50,545 nucleotides of DNA from an uncultured Porphyromonadaceae bacterium. GTDB lineage: Bacteria; Bacteroidota; Bacteroidia; Bacteroidales; Muribaculaceae. Shown piece by piece: positions 34,355 to 43,712 of this stretch. The stretch spans positions 1 to 50,545 of the forward strand of contig USMC01000018.1 of assembly GCA_900555715.1 (NCBI GenBank), in the 5' to 3' direction. Both the position numbers and the translations under genes were made by a program. Within the stretch, counting starts at the first letter, position 1; each line of letters opens with the position of its first letter. Below the pieces are notes generated by a model that did not search any database, was not told the DNA's origin, and saw nothing but the letters and a program-made list of their open reading frames with translations.

Positions 34355-35541
34355 TTGCCGACGGTGCTTGTGGAGTCAGGCATAGCGGTGACAGGGCTCA
34401 CTTTCATGCCGTGACGCAGTTTATGGAATCCTTCTGTAACAATGTTCTCTCCGGGCGACAGTCCGCGTTCGATGACTATGTCGTTGTCAGTCTCCGGTCC
34501 TGTTTCGACGAAGCGTCGCTCCACAATGCTGTCGGGGCGCACAACGTATATATATGCTCCGCCACGCTCTATCTCGAGGGCTTTGGCAGGTACTTTGACG
34601 GCATTGGTGCGTATGTCTTTGAGAACGCGCACGCGTGTGAATTCGCCGGGAAGAAGCACATGATCGGGATTTGGCATCTCCGCGCGGACGGAGAACGTTC
34701 CGGTTGTGGGATCTACCTGCGGCGAGGCGAAATCGACGATACCTTTGAACGGATATTCCGAACCGTCGGCAAGTGTCACGGTGACGTAAGGATCCCATTT
34801 GCGCGATTCGTTTTTCTGACCGATGTTCACGTTCCGGTTCTTGCTGTTGAGATAGTCGAGTGCTGTCATGGAGAAATCGACAAGCACGGTGTCGCTCTTG
34901 ACGACCGTTGCGAGCAGCGACTGACCGCCCGGACCGACGAGTGTGCCGATGTCGGCGACTCGCTCGCTCACATATCCTGAAATGGGGCTTGTCACAGTGG
35001 TATAGCTCAGCACAAGTTCTGCCTGAGTGAGGTCGGCGGCGGCGACGGATTCTTCAGCGCGGGCGCTCTTGTATGCCGCTTCGGCATTGTCGAGGTCGAG
35101 CTGCGATGCAGCGTTCTGCTCGTACAGCGGTCTTATGCGTGCGAGGTCGCGCTCTGCTTTCATGGCATTTGCGCGGGCTTTGTTGAGCTGTGCTCTTGCT
35201 TTCTCGGCGAGCGCGCGATATACACGGCTGTCGATGAGGAACATCGTCTGTCCCTTGTCGATGTGCGTTCCTTCTTCGAAAAACATTTTTTCGAGATAGC
35301 CTTCGACGCGGGCACGCACTTCTACAAACTGCTGGGCGCGTATGCGACCCGCATATTCGCCGTAGATGCTGACGTCGGATGTGGTGACAGGACTTGTCTC
35401 TACAACAGTAAGCTGCTGGACAGCAGGCCGGCGGTGAAAGATAAGCCATAAAACTATTGCGGCAACGGCAATTGCGGCGACGGTAACCGCGGCGGTCCTG
35501 CTTTTCTTCGTTTTTAGAATATTATACGGAAGTGCTTTCAT
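34351..35541 (-). CDS. RND periplasmic adaptor (membrane-fusion protein)
   Basis: A 396-residue adaptor counted from ATG 35541 (MKALPYNILK), followed by one N-terminal membrane anchor (VTVAAIAVAAIVLWLIF). An earlier in-frame start at 35589 adds 16 hydrophilic residues with no clear support. Lipoyl/barrel-sandwich halves (VRARVEGYLEKMFFEEGTHI and SYTTVTSPISGYVSERV) flank an alpha-hairpin (~110-180), then a beta-barrel and a membrane-proximal domain. It bridges the permease and the outer channel. First gene of the three-gene operon; no local regulator gene is seen. Confidence 0.9.
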   Translation of the reverse strand: MKALPYNILKTKKSRTAAVTVAAIAVAAIVLWLIFHRRPAVQQLTVVETSPVTTSDVSIYGEYAGRIRAQQFVEVRARVEGYLEKMFFEEGTHIDKGQTMFLIDSRVYRALAEKARAQLNKARANAMKAERDLARIRPLYEQNAASQLDLDNAEAAYKSARAEESVAAADLTQAELVLSYTTVTSPISGYVSERVADIGTLVGPGGQSLLATVVKSDTVLVDFSMTALDYLNSKNRNVNIGQKNESRKWDPYVTVTLADGSEYPFKGIVDFASPQVDPTTGTFSVRAEMPNPDHVLLPGEFTRVRVLKDIRTNAVKVPAKALEIERGGAYIYVVRPDSIVERRFVETGPETDNDIVIERGLSPGENIVTEGFHKLRHGMKVSPVTAMPDSTSTVGK

Positions 35542-35620
35542 AACAATGAATTTTCCGGTGTGATGAATATGTTGACAGACTATAAACAACCGAAGAGAAG
35601 CTATGGTGCGATGTGCATGT

Positions 35621-35657
35621 AAAAAAAATTCACCCAGACCGTCGTGCGGGCTGGGGG
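35621..35657 (-). terminator. Terminator after the pullulanase gene
   Basis: On the reverse strand CCCAG ... CTGGG encloses an imperfect stem of about 10 bp and is followed by GTGAATTTTTTTT. It separates pullulanase from the efflux operon. Confidence 0.65.
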
Positions 35658-35679
35658 AATATGGGAGAAATGCCTGGTG

Positions 35680-37674
35680 TCAGCGGGCAAGAATGAGGGC
35701 GCTGACAGGCGCCACTACGGTTTTGCCGCCTTTGCTTATGCCGAGACCGTCGGCGCGGAGTTTGCCGTCGTCGGCGATGACTGTCCAGTCGCCTTTAGGA
35801 ATCTTTGCCTCGTAGGGCTTGTCCGAGCCGTTGAATATGAGTTTTATCTCCTTCCATTCGTCGCCGTTGGCATGGTTGCGGATGGAATAGGATATGACGT
35901 TGGGTTCCGATACCTTGTCGAAGACGATGTTGCGGGCGATGTCGGCGGCTGACGTCATGCGGAAGGCAGGATGCGCCTTGCGGAGGGCGATGAGCTCGCG
36001 GTAGTAGTCGAACTGTTCGCGGTTGGTGTGTTTGAGCGACCAGTCGATAGCGTTGATGGAGTCGGGCGACTTGTACGAGTTGTGGACGCCTTTCTTGTCG
36101 CGGAACACTTCTTCGCCGGCGAACATGAACGGTGTGCCCTGCGAGGTGAATACGATGGTCTGTGCGAGCCGTGCGGCGCGCTGACGCTCGGCTTCGGTGC
36201 TCCCGGGCATGGAGGCGGCGAGTTTGTCGGTGAGAGTCAGGTCGTCGTGGCACGATACATAGTTGATGATTTCTGTCGGGGAGCCCGCGTAGGCGAACTT
36301 GGAGTTGTTTCCCTTGGAATAGTCGACCTGCGGGTGCGCCGTCGATGCCACGATTCCGATTTTGACAGTCTCTTCGTTGCCTGGTTTGCCGGTAGCGAAT
36401 CCGCGGTCGGCAGCGTTGGAGTAATGTCCTTTGATGGCGTCGCGTATGTCATCGGAAAAGACGGCGATGCCTTCCATCTTGTCGACGTTCTCTTTGAGTG
36501 CTCTCCGCTCGGCGGGCAGAGGCGAATCGCCGGCGGTCCATCCCTCACCGTAGATGATGATGTCGGGGTTTATCTTGCGCAATTCTTCGGCGACACGGTT
36601 CATGGTCTCAATGTCGTGGATAGCCATGAGGTCGAAGCGGAACCCGTCGATATGGTATTCCTTAGCCCAGTATTTCACGGAGTTGACAATGAAGTCGCTC
36701 ATCATCTTCCTTTCCGAGGCAGTTTCGTTGCCGCAGCCTGAGGCGTCGCTGTAGCTGCCGTCGGGGCGGTGACGGTAGAAATATCCGGGTGCGGTGAGAG
36801 AGAAGTTGCTTTTGTCGTTGTCGGCGGTGTGGTTGTAGACAACGTCCATGATGACGCCTATTCCGGCGTCATGGAGAGCCTTCACCATCTTCTTCATCTC
36901 GCGGACTCGTGCCGACGGGTCGGCGGGGTCGGTGGAGTAGGAACCTTCGGGTGTGTTGTAGTTGTAGGGGTCGTAGCCCCAGTTGTACTGATTGGCTGGC
37001 AGGTTGCTTTCGTCGACGGAGTTATAGTCGTACGAGGGCAGGATGTGCACGTGCGTCACGCCGAGCTCCTTGAGGTGGTCGATGCCAGTGCGCTCGCCTT
37101 CCGGGCTTGTTGTGGAAGGTTCCGTGAGTGCGAGAAATTTGCCCTTATGCACTATGCCGGAGCTGGGATGCACGCTGAAATCGCGGTGGTGCATCTCGTA
37201 GATGACGGCGTCGGTGATGTTCGGTGTATGAGGTCCTTTGTCGGCAGCCCATCCTTCGGGGTCGGTGGCGGCGAAGTCTATTATGGCGGCGCGGTGTCCG
37301 TTAGTGCCCGTTGCCCTAGCCCATATTCCCGGCGTGGGGTCGAGCGTCTTGCCACCGATGGTGACGGTGAAAGTGTAGAATTTGCCGTATAGCTTCTCCG
37401 GTACGTTGGCGCGCCATGTGCCGTCCGTGGAGCGTGTCATGGCAATGGTCTGCACGGGTGCGGTGTTGCGGTCGGTGTCGTAGATCTGCACGCTGACGGC
37501 ATCGGCATCGGGCGACCAGAGGGTGAAGTGCGTTCCTGCATTGTCGACGGCGAGTTCGAGATCGTCGCCGCTGTAGACGGGCCAGGTGTCGTATCGCTCA
37601 TCCATGGTGGTCTGCGCGAATGATGTTGCCGAGAGCATTACCGCTGCCGGCAGAAGGTAATTTTTTAGTTTCAT
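35680..37674 (-). CDS. pulA: Secreted type I pullulanase (GH13)
   Basis: A 664-residue alpha-1,6-debranching enzyme with an SPI signal peptide (cleavage near SFA-QT). A CBM48-like N-terminal domain (~45-125, THFTLWSPDADAVSVQIYD) precedes the GH13 barrel. Type I pullulanase marks are YNWGYDPYNY, the nucleophile region GFRFDLMAIHD and the acid/base region YGEGWTAG, with VSCHDDLTLTDK late in the barrel. It should cleave branch points of pullulan, starch or glycogen fragments in the periplasm. No SusC/D pair is adjacent. Its own promoter and terminator make it monocistronic. Confidence 0.9.
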   Translation of the reverse strand: MKLKNYLLPAAVMLSATSFAQTTMDERYDTWPVYSGDDLELAVDNAGTHFTLWSPDADAVSVQIYDTDRNTAPVQTIAMTRSTDGTWRANVPEKLYGKFYTFTVTIGGKTLDPTPGIWARATGTNGHRAAIIDFAATDPEGWAADKGPHTPNITDAVIYEMHHRDFSVHPSSGIVHKGKFLALTEPSTTSPEGERTGIDHLKELGVTHVHILPSYDYNSVDESNLPANQYNWGYDPYNYNTPEGSYSTDPADPSARVREMKKMVKALHDAGIGVIMDVVYNHTADNDKSNFSLTAPGYFYRHRPDGSYSDASGCGNETASERKMMSDFIVNSVKYWAKEYHIDGFRFDLMAIHDIETMNRVAEELRKINPDIIIYGEGWTAGDSPLPAERRALKENVDKMEGIAVFSDDIRDAIKGHYSNAADRGFATGKPGNEETVKIGIVASTAHPQVDYSKGNNSKFAYAGSPTEIINYVSCHDDLTLTDKLAASMPGSTEAERQRAARLAQTIVFTSQGTPFMFAGEEVFRDKKGVHNSYKSPDSINAIDWSLKHTNREQFDYYRELIALRKAHPAFRMTSAADIARNIVFDKVSEPNVISYSIRNHANGDEWKEIKLIFNGSDKPYEAKIPKGDWTVIADDGKLRADGLGISKGGKTVVAPVSALILAR

Positions 37675-37712
37675 CGGTATAGTTATGCTTAATCACAAAT
37701 CTTTCTTTTCTA

Positions 37713-37744
37713 CAAAGTTACGAAAATGTAGACTTATATGCAAC
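37713..37744 (-). promoter_or_regulatory. Promoter of the pullulanase gene
   Basis: Reverse strand: GTTG (37744-37741), a 20-bp spacer and TAACTTTG (37720-37713), about 40 bp before the start codon. Confidence 0.6.
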
Positions 37745-37773
37745 ACCGCTGGCTCCATTTATGTTTTTTCAAC

Positions 37774-37803
37774 AAAAAACCGCGCCGTTGTTTGCGGCGC
37801 GGT
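37774..37803 (-). terminator. Terminator after fructose-bisphosphate aldolase
   Basis: On the reverse strand a 9-bp stem ACCGCGCCG / CGGCGCGGT with a 7-base loop is followed by a T-run (GTTTTTTGTTG). Confidence 0.88.
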
Positions 37804-37828
37804 TATGTCGTAGCTGTGTGCGGACTGC

Positions 37829-38827
37829 TTATTCAGCTTTGCCGTTGGAGCCGAGTACGTTGACAATTTTGTGGCGATAGAGTTTCTCCATGTTGTCGCG
37901 GGCCGGACCGAGGTATTTGCGGGGGTCGAACTCACCGGGCTTCTCTGCGAATACGCGGCGTACGGCTGCTGTCATGGCAAGACGGCTGTCGGAGTCGATG
38001 TTGATTTTGCAAACGGCGCTCTTGGCTGCTTTGCGGAGCTGCTCTTCGGGGATACCGATAGCATCGGGAAGTTTGCCGCCGAACATGTTGATGGTGTCGA
38101 CTTCTTCCTGGGGAACAGACGATGAGCCGTGGAGAACAATGGGGAATCCGGGAAGTTTTTCCATAACTGCGTCGAGGACGTCGAATGCCAGCGGCGGGGG
38201 AACGAGCTTGCCTTCGGCGTTGCGTGTGCACTGTGCGGGAGTGAACTTGTATGCGCCGTGCGATGTGCCGATGGAGATAGCGAGGGAGTCGCAGCCTGTG
38301 CGGGTTGCGAAGTCGATAACTTCTTCGGGGTCGGTGTAGGTGTGGTGGTCGGACGATACTTCGTCTTCAACGCCGGCGAGAACGCCGAGTTCGCCTTCTA
38401 CTGTTACGTCGAACTGGTGAGCGTAGTCAACAACCTGCTTTGTGAGGGCGACGTTCTCCTCATAGGGGAGGTGGCTGCCGTCGATCATGACGCTGGAGAA
38501 ACCGAAGTCGATGCAGCTCTTGCAGAGTTCGAAGCTGTCGCCGTGGTCGAGGTGGAGGACAATCTGAGGATGCTCCCATCCAAGTTCTTTGGCATATTCA
38601 ACAGCGCCCTGAGCCATGTAGCGGAGCAGGGTAGCGTTGGCATAGTTGCGTGCGCCTTTGGAAACCTGAAGGATGACGGGTGATTTTTCTGTTGCAGCGG
38701 CCTTGATGATAGCCTGAAGCTGCTCCATATTGTTGAAGTTGAATGCGGGAACTGCGTAGCCGCCTTCGATGGCCTTCTTGAACATCTCGCGGGTGTTGAC
38801 GAGGCCGAGGTCTTTGTAGTTTACCAT
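37829..38827 (-). CDS. fba: Class II fructose-bisphosphate aldolase
   Basis: A 332-residue zinc-dependent aldolase that splits fructose-1,6-bisphosphate in glycolysis and works in reverse in gluconeogenesis. The N-terminus (REMFKKAIEGGYAVPAFNFNN) is typical. Metal-binding and catalytic segments are HLDHGDSFE, MIDGSHLPYEEN, GELGVLAGVED and SIGTSHGAYKF; LHGSSSVPQE lies near the phosphate site. Tagatose-bisphosphate aldolase is a theoretical alternative, but the length and motifs fit FbaA of Bacteroidales. It has its own promoter and terminator. Confidence 0.92.
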   Translation of the reverse strand: MVNYKDLGLVNTREMFKKAIEGGYAVPAFNFNNMEQLQAIIKAAATEKSPVILQVSKGARNYANATLLRYMAQGAVEYAKELGWEHPQIVLHLDHGDSFELCKSCIDFGFSSVMIDGSHLPYEENVALTKQVVDYAHQFDVTVEGELGVLAGVEDEVSSDHHTYTDPEEVIDFATRTGCDSLAISIGTSHGAYKFTPAQCTRNAEGKLVPPPLAFDVLDAVMEKLPGFPIVLHGSSSVPQEEVDTINMFGGKLPDAIGIPEEQLRKAAKSAVCKINIDSDSRLAMTAAVRRVFAEKPGEFDPRKYLGPARDNMEKLYRHKIVNVLGSNGKAE

Positions 38828-38883
38828 ATATATTTAGTTTATAATAGGTTGTCTGTGTCGGGAAGTGACATTTATTTCGGCTG

Positions 38884-38915
38884 CAAATTTAGCTATTTTC
38901 GTTCGAAAACGCAAA
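38884..38915 (-). promoter_or_regulatory. Promoter of the aldolase gene
   Basis: Reverse strand: TTTG (38915-38912), a 20-bp spacer and TAAATTTG (38891-38884), an exact consensus match about 57 bp before the start codon. It lies right after the rodA end, so any rodA transcript terminator would overlap it. Confidence 0.75.
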
Positions 38916-38965
38916 AATCCAGACCGTTGAGTTCGCCGTGCGGATTAAAAAAAGAGTTAAACGGG

Positions 38966-40435
38966 TCAGTAGGAGAGTACGTTTTTGCGTGAAGCGTCGA
39001 TTTTGAGGAGGATGAACAGCAGGATTGTGAATCCCCACAGCGAAGAGCCGCCGTAGCTGAAGAACGGCAGCGGGATGCCTATGACAGGGCACAGACCGAT
39101 GACCATGCCTATGTTGATGCAGAAATGGAAGATGAAATATGAGGCGACGCAGTAGGCGTAGACGCGTCCGAATGTGCTCGGCTGCCGTTCGCCTATTTTC
39201 AGGACTCTGAGGATTATGCCGAGGAAGAGCAGGGTGACGAGCATCGAGCCTACGAATCCTTCCTCTTCGCCTATGGTGCAGAAGATGAAGTCGGTGTGCT
39301 GTTCCGGAACGTATTTGAGCTTCGTCTGTGTGCCGTTGAGGAAGCCTTTGCCGAAGAAGCCTCCGGAGCCTATGGCTATCTTCGACTGATTGACGTTGTA
39401 GCCGGCGTTGCGGAGGTCTTCCACTATGCCGAGAGCCACCTGAATGCGCAGCTTCTGGTGATACTTCAGGTTGTCGAACACGGCGCCGACAGAGAAAAGG
39501 AATGTAAGTGCTAAGAGCGCTGTGGCGCACGTCACGTAGAGCTTCGGACGGCGGTAGCGTATCGCCTCTATGGCGGCGTAGATGCAGGCGGCGGCGATGG
39601 CGGCGATGTTGATGATAAGTCCTGGCACACCGACGCCGCAGAGCGACAGTACAGCCTCGATAATGCCGATGGCGATGAAGCCCAACAGGAGGTTGCGCCC
39701 TGTCTCAAGGCACCGCGCGTGGATTGCCGTCATGCCAACCATGACAGCCTGGATGAGCAGGAGAACGGCGAATGTGCCCGTCTCCATGCCCATGACGGTG
39801 CTTTCGGTGTATTTGATGGCAACGACGAATATCACGACAGAGAACAGTGCGGCGAAGAGCACAAGACCGCTCATGCCTTCGCGGTAGAGCACGAAGAAGA
39901 GTGCCAGGAAGGTGAGCGCCGAGCCAGTTTCGTTCTGCAGCAGGATAAGGACTATCGGGATGAAGATGATGATGAGCGCACGGAAATAGTTGGAGGCCTT
40001 GGCGTTGAGGTCGAAATGATAGCTGCTGAAAAGTTTGGCGAGCGCCAGCGCCGTAGCGAACTTGGCAAACTCGGCAGGCTGGAGGCTTACTGGACCCAAT
40101 TTAAGCCATGAGTGCGAACCTTTGATGTCGGGCGCTATGACGGGCGTTATGGCAAGCAGAATCACCAGTACCACATATATAGGGTATGCGTATGTCTCGT
40201 ACATGCGTGTGTCGACAAGCAGGAGGATGATGCCAATACCGAACGAGAGCAGAATCCAGCGGAGCTGCTTGCCAGAAAATTCGTCGAACGACAGCATGCT
40301 GGCATTGTCGAAATCGTAGCTGGCGGCGTATATGCTCACCATGCCGGCGAACACCATGATGATGTATATCGCTATTGTCGCCCAGTCGAGATTGCGGAAA
40401 GTCGACGCGGCGTCATTTCTTCTTTGGAGCGGCAT
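38966..40435 (-). CDS. rodA: Peptidoglycan glycosyltransferase RodA (SEDS family)
   Basis: A 489-residue multi-pass membrane protein that polymerises glycan strands for cell elongation together with PBP2. SEDS features include the N-terminal DWATIAIYIIMVFAGMVSIY, then SWLKLGPVSLQPAEFAK, the downstream GSGGFFGKGFLNGTQTKLKY (two parts) and PEQHTDFIFCTIGEEEGF. The protein is longer than many RodA proteins (~370-430) because of extra membrane segments in the middle, as is usual in Bacteroidales. It overlaps mrdA by 23 bp at the operon's 3' end. Confidence 0.93.
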   Translation of the reverse strand: MPLQRRNDAASTFRNLDWATIAIYIIMVFAGMVSIYAASYDFDNASMLSFDEFSGKQLRWILLSFGIGIILLLVDTRMYETYAYPIYVVLVILLAITPVIAPDIKGSHSWLKLGPVSLQPAEFAKFATALALAKLFSSYHFDLNAKASNYFRALIIIFIPIVLILLQNETGSALTFLALFFVLYREGMSGLVLFAALFSVVIFVVAIKYTESTVMGMETGTFAVLLLIQAVMVGMTAIHARCLETGRNLLLGFIAIGIIEAVLSLCGVGVPGLIINIAAIAAACIYAAIEAIRYRRPKLYVTCATALLALTFLFSVGAVFDNLKYHQKLRIQVALGIVEDLRNAGYNVNQSKIAIGSGGFFGKGFLNGTQTKLKYVPEQHTDFIFCTIGEEEGFVGSMLVTLLFLGIILRVLKIGERQPSTFGRVYAYCVASYFIFHFCINIGMVIGLCPVIGIPLPFFSYGGSSLWGFTILLFILLKIDASRKNVLSY

Positions 40436-42272
40436 AGTATATTCTGGCGTTTAGCATTTGTTCTTCCATCGGTTTGCGTTCGGGCGCGATAGTTCCTTTG
40501 AGATATTTTTCCATGACGAGGCTGCCGATAGGCACGCCGTAGGTGGCGCCCCAGCCTCCGTTCTCAACGTAGACTGCCACGGCAATCTGCGGGTCGTGGT
40601 ATGGCGCGAAGCCCATGAAGGCGGAGTGATCGTTGCCGTGAGGGTTCTGGGCGGTGCCGGTCTTGCCGCATACTTCTATTCCGGGTATGGCGGCACGGCG
40701 GCATGTGCCGCCGGTCACTGCCATGCGCATGCCTTCGGCAACGTCCTCGTAGTAGTGGCTCTCGATGGACGGGCGATGGACCTCGAGCATATTTTCCGGA
40801 AGGACTGTGTCCTGTATTTCCTTGACAACGTGCGGAGTAATGAAATATCCGCGGTTGGCGATGGTGGCGCCGAGGTTGGCAATCTGGAGCGGCGTGGAGA
40901 GAATCTCGCCCTGACCGATGGATACTGAGATGATGGTGTTGGCGCTCCAGCGTCCTTCCTTATAGAATTTGTCGTAGAACTTTGCATTCGGGATGAAGCC
41001 TCGTGTCTCGCCCGGCAGGTCGATGCCTACTTTGTAGCCATAGCCCATGGAGACAAGATGGTTTTTCCATATCTCGAATGCCTGCGCGGAGCTGCCGTAT
41101 TTGCTGCGCCGGTCGATCATAGCCTTGAATCCCCAGCAGAAATAGGCGTTGCACGATGTCTGTAGCGCCGGCTTGAGCGGCAACGGCGACGGATGGGCGT
41201 GGCAGCCCACGCGCAGACCGCCGTTGATATATCCGTGCGAGCAGGGATATGTCGTGCCTGTGGTGATGATTCCTTCCTGAAGAAGAATGAGAGCCTGCGT
41301 GGGCTTGAAGGTAGAGCCGGGAGGATAGGATGCCATGATGGCACGGTCGTAGAGCGGCCACGACTGGTCCTGGACGAGCTTGCGGTAGTTCTCGCCGCGC
41401 TGGCGTCCGACGAGCAGGGTAGGATCGTAATTGGGCATCGACACCATGCACAGCACTTCGCCCGTCTTCGGCTCTATTGCCACGACGGCGCCGCGCTTGC
41501 CCACCATGAGCGACTCGGCATACTGCTGCAGACGGATGTCAAGACTCAGTTTCAGGTCGCGCCCCGATATTGGCTCGACGTCGTGCGCTCCGTCCTCATA
41601 TCGTCCCTGTATGCGCCCGTGTGCGTCGCGGATGAGAATTTCCACGCCTTTGACGCCGCGCAGATAAGGTTCGTAGCTCTTTTCCACTCCAAGGTCGCCG
41701 GTGTAGTCTCCGGAAGCGTAATAGTCGTCGCGTTCAATGTCGTCGCGCGACACTTCGCGGATGTTTCCCAGAACGTTGGCGGCTGTAGGATGGTTGTACT
41801 GGCGCAGGATACGTTTCTGGATAAAGAAGCCGGGAAAACGGTAGAGTTTTTCCTGCAGGCGTCCGTAGTCTTGCGCCGTGAGTTGCGACATAAGTCGCTG
41901 GGGAGTATATGACGAATAACCCGGGTTGGAACGTTTGTCCTTCATTGCAGCGAGGCGTTTGTCGAACTGTTCGCGGGTTATGTTGAGTGTGTTGCAGAAA
42001 TCGAGGGTGTCGAAGGGTTCGACGTCGCGGGGAATCATCATCACATCGTACGCCGGCTGATTGAAGACGACAAGTTCGCCGTTACGGTCGTAGATGAGTC
42101 CGCGGCTGGGGTATACTGTTTTCTTGAGGAAGGCATTCGAATCGGCGCTCGCCTTGTATTTGTCATCGTTGATCTGCAGGTCGAACAGACGGATGAGAAA
42201 TATGAAAGCGATGAGCACGACGAAACCGCCGATGACGTATTTGCGCTTCTCTAAGTTGTAATTTTTTCTCAA
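40413..42272 (-). CDS. mrdA: Penicillin-binding protein 2 (elongasome transpeptidase)
   Basis: A ~619-residue class B PBP that cross-links peptidoglycan in rod growth. A single N-terminal membrane anchor (YVIGGFVVLIAFIFLIRLFD) is followed by a dimerisation/pedestal domain and the transpeptidase. The active-site motifs are STFK (bases 41304-41315), SCN (in QTSCNAYFCWG) and KTG (in CGKTGTAQNPHG). The chosen start is TTG 42272, giving the family-like (M)RKNYNLEKRKY. An in-frame GTG at 42296 is an alternative. A longer frame to 42377 would run back into mreD and is rejected. Confidence 0.9.
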   Translation of the reverse strand: MRKNYNLEKRKYVIGGFVVLIAFIFLIRLFDLQINDDKYKASADSNAFLKKTVYPSRGLIYDRNGELVVFNQPAYDVMMIPRDVEPFDTLDFCNTLNITREQFDKRLAAMKDKRSNPGYSSYTPQRLMSQLTAQDYGRLQEKLYRFPGFFIQKRILRQYNHPTAANVLGNIREVSRDDIERDDYYASGDYTGDLGVEKSYEPYLRGVKGVEILIRDAHGRIQGRYEDGAHDVEPISGRDLKLSLDIRLQQYAESLMVGKRGAVVAIEPKTGEVLCMVSMPNYDPTLLVGRQRGENYRKLVQDQSWPLYDRAIMASYPPGSTFKPTQALILLQEGIITTGTTYPCSHGYINGGLRVGCHAHPSPLPLKPALQTSCNAYFCWGFKAMIDRRSKYGSSAQAFEIWKNHLVSMGYGYKVGIDLPGETRGFIPNAKFYDKFYKEGRWSANTIISVSIGQGEILSTPLQIANLGATIANRGYFITPHVVKEIQDTVLPENMLEVHRPSIESHYYEDVAEGMRMAVTGGTCRRAAIPGIEVCGKTGTAQNPHGNDHSAFMGFAPYHDPQIAVAVYVENGGWGATYGVPIGSLVMEKYLKGTIAPERKPMEEQMLNARIYYAAPKKK

Positions 42273-42303
42273 TTTGGTGTGTCGGATATTATTATACACC
42301 CTC

Positions 42304-42819
42304 TCATGCCTCTGCGGCACGTCCGAAGAGGCTGTCGATGGCGTAGAGGAGAACAAAAGTGTATGCCGTCGAGGCAAAGATGCGGAGGAGGAGCAGACGG
42401 ATGTTGAATATCTGGAATGCCTCGATAGTGAAAAGCATCAGGCAGTAGATGAACACCATCGTGAGCAGGAACTTCATAAATGCCGAATGACCCATCGTGC
42501 GCGACGACGGCGAACGGCCGCCGAGGTCGTCGTCCATGGAGACATACAGATGGAACAGCCTGCGACGCGAAAATGCAAGCACTGTGCAGCAGAGCGAGTT
42601 GACTCCCGGAGTGTCGCACAATATGTCAAGCGCGAAACCGCTGAGAAAACTCAGAGCCATCGTTGTGTTCGGTCCCAGACTCATCGGAAGGATTACTATG
42701 AGATAGAGGAACACCAGCGGAACAGCCACGTTGAAGATTACAAGGTGGTTGAAAACTATCGCCTGCAGCGGTATGAGCAGCAGGAAGACGATGGCGAAGC
42801 GTACTGCGAATTTAGTCAT
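42304..42819 (-). CDS. mreD: Rod shape-determining protein MreD
   Basis: A 171-residue inner-membrane protein with about five hydrophobic segments and the MreD-typical SFLSGFALDILCDTPGVNSL region. It belongs to the elongasome and connects MreC with the SEDS/PBP2 pair. Starting 5 bp after mreC and followed by mrdA, it sits in the standard order. Confidence 0.9.
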   Translation of the reverse strand: MTKFAVRFAIVFLLLIPLQAIVFNHLVIFNVAVPLVFLYLIVILPMSLGPNTTMALSFLSGFALDILCDTPGVNSLCCTVLAFSRRRLFHLYVSMDDDLGGRSPSSRTMGHSAFMKFLLTMVFIYCLMLFTIEAFQIFNIRLLLLRIFASTAYTFVLLYAIDSLFGRAAEA

Positions 42820-42824
42820 GATTC

Positions 42825-43694
42825 CTAATTTCCGAACAGGTTCTTTTTATCGTCTTTTTCCTCTCCGGCAGTGAGCGTGTGGCTTTCGTCGGCATTGTTG
42901 TTACGGACAACCTGGACGTTGCCGAGGGTGGTAAAGTCGGTCAGCAGACGTACGCGAAGCTTGAAGAAGTTCTGAGTGCGGTCGGTGCTGTCGTCGAGAA
43001 TCACCGCTACGGGTAGTCCCGCAGGGAATACAGCCGAATAACCGCTGGTGACGATGGTGTCGCCGACGGAGAACACGGCATGGCGTGGCAGTTCCTCAAG
43101 AGTAGCTTCATAGGGGTTGTCGCCGTCCCAGACGAGCGAGCCGAAATAGTCGCTTCGCTTGATGCTGCACGACAGGCGGAAATGTGGGTTCAGGAGAGAG
43201 ATTACCCTTGCCGAATGCTCGCCGACATTGCTGACGATACCTACAACGCCGTTGCGGTCGACAACCCCGAGTTCGGGCTTGATTCCGTCGGCGCGACCTT
43301 TGTTGATGGTGATGTAGTTGTACGGCCGGGCGACGCTGTTGCTTATGACGTGCGCCACGATGAATTCGAAGGGCGGAACGCCCGGATCAACTACAAGTGT
43401 GTCGCGGTAGCCCTGTTCGGTCATAAGCTCTATGCGCTGGTTGAGCCGGACGATTTCCGATTCGAGAGCGGCGTTGCGGCGGTTAAGATCCTCGTTGATT
43501 TCGTGCAGGTCGAAATATGATGTCACCTCGTTGGCGCTCTTGTAGATCGTCGACGCAACCTTGCCGGCAGATGTCAGGTAGACATGCTGCCGGTATGGGT
43601 CGCTGCGGAACAGCAACATGCAGCTCACGCTCACCAGAAAGATGAACACAAGCCACTTGCTGTGCCTGACGATGAATGAGATAAGCTCGCCCAT
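42825..43694 (-). CDS. mreC: Rod shape-determining protein MreC
   Basis: A 289-residue periplasmic scaffold protein. One N-terminal membrane helix (WLVFIFLVSVSCMLLF) is followed by a coiled-coil (~60-95, NRRNAALESEIVRLNQRIEL) and the beta-domain pair (VINKGR-type segment TINKGRADGIKPELGVV, then VISLLNPHFRLSC, then VTSGYSAVFPAGLPV). The last ~25 residues are a polar tail. It lies between mreB and mreD. Confidence 0.92.
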   Translation of the reverse strand: MGELISFIVRHSKWLVFIFLVSVSCMLLFRSDPYRQHVYLTSAGKVASTIYKSANEVTSYFDLHEINEDLNRRNAALESEIVRLNQRIELMTEQGYRDTLVVDPGVPPFEFIVAHVISNSVARPYNYITINKGRADGIKPELGVVDRNGVVGIVSNVGEHSARVISLLNPHFRLSCSIKRSDYFGSLVWDGDNPYEATLEELPRHAVFSVGDTIVTSGYSAVFPAGLPVAVILDDSTDRTQNFFKLRVRLLTDFTTLGNVQVVRNNNADESHTLTAGEEKDDKKNLFGN

Positions 43695-43712
43695 TGCCTG
43701 CTTCCGCCTCGC

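Noticed and set aside
38935..38965. Terminator hairpin after rodA
   Set aside because: Only AATCC/GGATT pairs well and the rest is mismatched; it also overlaps the aldolase promoter, so I could not support it.
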